Shown here: one piece after another, positions 14,595 through 17,169 of the stretch
How positions within the stretch are numbered: the stretch's first letter is position 1
Layout of the letters: each line of letters opens with the position of its first letter
Assembly: GCA_030596225.1 (NCBI GenBank)
Contig: JAUVKO010000014.1
Span: 1 to 17,169, forward strand
Direction: 5' to 3'
DNA from: Fidelibacterota bacterium
Lineage (GTDB): Bacteria > Fidelibacterota > UBA8477 > JABMPR01
DNA: 17,169 nt
Translations under genes and position numbers: made by a program
The notes under the pieces: generated by a model
The model's input: only the letters and a program-made list of their open reading frames with translations
Database searches by the model: none
What the model was told of the DNA's origin: nothing

Positions 14595-16907
14595 ATGAAA
14601 AACTTTGCTACTATTTTATTTATTACTCTGTTTTTAGCCGTTGGGGTTTATGCTGATAAAGTGGCTGTAGTCTCCAGGGTACAGGGTGATGTTCTTTTGC
14701 AAAAAGCAGCAGATCTTGATTATAACACGCCGGTCACTATGGGTACTATCCTTGAAAACAATGACCAGATCAAGGTTAACGACGGTTTTGCTGTGATGTT
14801 ATTACTGGACGACAAAAGCCAGGTTAAGCTTCGCGAGAATACTGAGGTTGCTATAACTATGATTGAAGACCTTAGTGGATCCGGATACCATATTCGCCTT
14901 GAATATGGTCAGGCGCTTACGAAGTATTCCGATGGTGCCGATTTTGATTTTCAACTTCACACACCAACTTCTGTTGCTTCTATTAAGGGAACAGAGTTCT
15001 GGACCATCGCTGACCCGGAAACTGGCGATCAAATAATTGTTACTGAAGGACAGGTGGACGTAATGAACAACCTCACCGGCATGATCAGTTCAGCCGGTCC
15101 CGGGGAAACGATTAGTTCTTCACCAGATGGGTATATCGAAACCGCAACCACAGAACCAGGCTCTATTCCAGAAGACCCTGAAGGTGATTCTGGTGATGCT
15201 CCAGAGGGCACAGGTGACGCTGAAGCAGATACAACTGAAACAGAGACTGTTCTTGAAGAGGAACCGGACGATGCTGCTGAAGAAACACCTGCCGAGAGTG
15301 ACGAAGAAGAGGCAGCAGTAGCAAGCATTCCAGCGCTTCCTCCTTCTACAGTTGGCCAGACGACACCAGCGCCTGCTGAAGAAGAAGCCAAAGAAGAGGG
15401 GGGTGGGTTGTTTGGTGATGCCCTGGCAATGGATGCCGGATTTGGTGCTGTTACCATAGATGGTCAACTTTACAACCAGATCGCTCTACGTCCCGATATT
15501 TCCATCGGCAAGTTGGGGGTTGGTCTTGATGTAGTAATTTACATGGACCAGGATGGTAATATCCGCGATGAGGAATGGAATGACGCCAAAGATATCATTG
15601 ACAAGATCATGTATATCCGCTGGGGTGAGCAAGGAGATCCTTTTTTCGTACGCGTCGGTACATTAGACAATGTTGTCCTTGGTTATGGCCTCTTAATGAA
15701 CGGCTATTCCAATATGATGGAATATCCGTCTGTGCGTAAAACGGGTCACCATATTGGCTTTAAAATTGGCAACTTTGGTGTTGAAAATGTCGTGGCAAAC
15801 TATAAAGAGTTCTCTTTTGGTGGCGAAAGTAATGGCTTGGGTATCCTCGGGTTACGCGGAACTTACTCGCTGGGCAAGCTATCCTTTGGTAGTACTATCA
15901 TCATGGACAATAACCAGTACCTTGGCCTGAAAGATGAAGACGGGGATTATATTCCGGATTTGGTAGATGATTTCCCGGATGATTTCGACTACTCGGTTGA
16001 CTCCGATGGTGATGGCCGTCCCGATAATTCTCCTGATGAATGGGATATTGATGGTGATGGAAAGACTGATAATTATACCCCGGATCATACACGGGACTGG
16101 GATGATTTTATTGCTCGCAAACCAGATCCTTTTGATATCAGCGAAAACCCCAATACTGTTGGTGGTATCAGTGTGGATGTCGCTTTTCCTATTCTTAACA
16201 GAGACAAATTAAAACTGGTCCTTTTTGCTGAAGCCGGTCAGTATTTCGGTACGGCTGATTCCATGTATTATTTTGATGAGAATGAAAATATTGCCCAGAA
16301 GGAAATTAAGTATGGTCTGGGTGCTACCGCTCCCGGTTTACGTGCTCAGATTTTTAACTTTCTCACCGCAAGCCTGGAATTCCGTATCACGCCAACAGGA
16401 AACTTTGTATACGGCCTGTTTGACAAGAATTATGATCTCGAACGGGTGGGCTTTGTAAACTATGGTGGTAGTTTGGGTTTAATGCCGCGAACACGCTATG
16501 AGAAATTATATGACAATTCATCCATGATGGGTGTTTTTGGCAGTGTCGGTGCCGATATTTTAGGCATGGTGAGCCTGCAGGCCGGTTACCAACACATGAC
16601 CTCTGATGAAACTGAAGTCAAAGGTATTCAGGGCAGTATTGGTATCGCTCCAAATCTGATTCCAAAGGTTGAAGATGCAAATGCATATATTCTTCGTATG
16701 AATGTCGATGATCCTTTTGACATTGTTAGCGAAGGAACACTCTTGGGTTATTACGTTACCATCGGTCTGGGTGGTGGTGCCACATTGACCTGGGATTTCC
16801 GCCAGAGTTATATTGATATTAATGGTGATGGTGTCATTGATACTGATGATCCTGATTCTGGAGAGATTATTGCTCAAACAAGCATTGAAACCGGATTCTC
16901 CTTCTAG
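14595..16907 (+). CDS. FecR-domain outer-membrane beta-barrel protein with calcium-binding-like insert
   Basis: 770 residues. Signal peptide MKNFATILFITLFLAVGVYA. Residues about 22-175 are a FecR-type domain (VSRVQGDVLL, DQIKVNDGFAVMLL, SVASIKGTEFWT, VTEGQVDVM). Residues about 180-270 are a low-complexity acidic Glu/Asp/Pro/Thr/Ala linker. From about 275 to the end are alternating hydrophobic/polar strands ending in the aromatic residue of TGFSF, as in outer-membrane barrels. Within it, about 445-505 holds repeated D.DGD..PD units like thrombospondin type-3/EF-hand loops, and near 745-757 another DINGDGVIDTDD. Here the FecR domain is on the exported protein itself, not in a TonB-linked sigma regulator. 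Likely sits in the outer membrane with the FecR part in the periplasm; function unknown. It diverges from the binding-protein operon and is followed by a strong terminator. Confidence 0.8.
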   Translation: MKNFATILFITLFLAVGVYADKVAVVSRVQGDVLLQKAADLDYNTPVTMGTILENNDQIKVNDGFAVMLLLDDKSQVKLRENTEVAITMIEDLSGSGYHIRLEYGQALTKYSDGADFDFQLHTPTSVASIKGTEFWTIADPETGDQIIVTEGQVDVMNNLTGMISSAGPGETISSSPDGYIETATTEPGSIPEDPEGDSGDAPEGTGDAEADTTETETVLEEEPDDAAEETPAESDEEEAAVASIPALPPSTVGQTTPAPAEEEAKEEGGGLFGDALAMDAGFGAVTIDGQLYNQIALRPDISIGKLGVGLDVVIYMDQDGNIRDEEWNDAKDIIDKIMYIRWGEQGDPFFVRVGTLDNVVLGYGLLMNGYSNMMEYPSVRKTGHHIGFKIGNFGVENVVANYKEFSFGGESNGLGILGLRGTYSLGKLSFGSTIIMDNNQYLGLKDEDGDYIPDLVDDFPDDFDYSVDSDGDGRPDNSPDEWDIDGDGKTDNYTPDHTRDWDDFIARKPDPFDISENPNTVGGISVDVAFPILNRDKLKLVLFAEAGQYFGTADSMYYFDENENIAQKEIKYGLGATAPGLRAQIFNFLTASLEFRITPTGNFVYGLFDKNYDLERVGFVNYGGSLGLMPRTRYEKLYDNSSMMGVFGSVGADILGMVSLQAGYQHMTSDETEVKGIQGSIGIAPNLIPKVEDANAYILRMNVDDPFDIVSEGTLLGYYVTIGLGGGATLTWDFRQSYIDINGDGVIDTDDPDSGEIIAQTSIETGFSF

Positions 16908-16930
16908 TAAGAGATAAGAGAAATAATATC

Positions 16931-16965
16931 AAAAAAACGCCCGGCAAATTGCTGGGCGTTTTTTT
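16931..16965 (+). terminator. Strong intrinsic (Rho-independent) terminator
   Basis: A-tract, stem ACGCCCGGCA, loop AAT, stem TGCTGGGCGT (one G-T pair), then a T-tract, beginning 23 bases after the stop of the FecR/porin gene. The matching A-tract would let it work in both directions. Confidence 0.93.
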
Positions 16966-16967
16966 GT

Positions 16968-17169
16968 TTATCAAGGCGGGGATTTGAATTCTCGCTTTTT
17001 AAGAGGTGGTTAAGTTTGACGAAGCCGCAAAAAGTATGAGAGAAAACATGAAAACAGCTCTATCTGTAATAAATATAAACCCTTAGGCGATATTGCTGTA
17101 TGTGCATAATTATCAACACTTTGCGTCTCTGCGATCTCTGCGAGAGGGACTTTTTGCGAGACCGTCAAG
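16968..17169. other. Gene-free right end of the window
   Basis: Only very short frames occur here (for example 16 codons from 17037). No tRNA, promoter or gene start is convincing. The end contains the TGCG-containing repeats listed separately. The next gene must lie beyond the window. Confidence 0.5.
17121..17158. repeat. Short tandem repeat of TCTCTGCGA-type words
   Basis: Two perfect adjacent 9-bp copies of TCTCTGCGA (17126-17134, 17135-17143) are flanked by further TTTGCG and TTTTTGCG words. On the other strand this reads as CGCAGAG and CGCAAAG words. An inverted CGCAAAAAG lies at 17026-17034. It looks like a dispersed intergenic repeat family, but only one full copy is in the window. 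Confidence 0.5.

Noticed and set aside
15029..15457. 142-codon minus-strand frame rich in Ser and Ala opposite the FecR/porin gene
   Set aside because: It is the antisense of the acidic Glu/Thr/Pro linker, whose codon bias keeps the other strand open; there is no independent support.

Overview
The window looks like chromosomal DNA of a bacterium from the FCB (Fibrobacterota-Chlorobiota-Bacteroidota) assemblage. The best clue is the secreted protein at 8131-9474. It ends in a type IX secretion (Por) sorting tail with the NPFNPST signature, which is common in Marinimicrobia, Calditrichota, Ignavibacteriota and relatives. Base composition is moderately AT-rich, many genes have Shine-Dalgarno sequences, and one duplicated promoter-like element fits the Bacteroidota -33/-7 pattern. 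Phylum assignment is an inference. I found no tRNA, rRNA, CRISPR array, insertion sequence or phage gene.

Left part (1-7179): the tail of a methyltransferase-like gene on + converges on a long minus-strand series. In transcription order this reads: two paralogous small lipoproteins (7179-6016), a 6-pyruvoyl-tetrahydropterin synthase/QueD homologue (5943-5539), GTP cyclohydrolase I folE (5436-4867), a sugar kinase fused to a RapZ C-terminal domain (4832-3414), a MurU-like nucleotidyltransferase (3387-2656), dihydrolipoyl dehydrogenase (2619-1231) and octanoyltransferase lipB (906-271). Gaps from folE to lpd are 26-36 bp, which suggests co-transcription. A 324-bp gap separates lpd from lipB. 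Three themes can be read: pterin synthesis from GTP, amino-sugar/peptidoglycan precursor salvage with a possible GlcN6P-sensing domain, and lipoate metabolism.

Middle part (7180-9474, + strand): a stand-alone RibD C-terminal/DHFR-like reductase and a secreted C39-like cysteine peptidase with a type IX sorting tail.

Right part: a minus-strand transport block (14335-9519) encodes a membrane-anchored sulfate-type solute-binding protein and two tandem SLC13/DASS permeases, each with two RCK/TrkA-C domains. The permeases are about 80% identical over a gapless alignment. A 42-bp element (33/42 identical between copies) lies at the same distance upstream of the binding-protein gene and of the distal permease gene, so the two transcription units are probably co-regulated. 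No ABC permease or ATPase lies in the block. The most novel hypothesis in the window is therefore a binding-protein-assisted SLC13 transporter. Divergently, on +, lies a large outer-membrane protein (14595-16907): an N-terminal FecR domain, an acidic linker, and a probable beta-barrel with a calcium-binding-like Asp-rich insert. A strong intrinsic terminator follows it. The last 200 bp hold no gene and carry short repeats.
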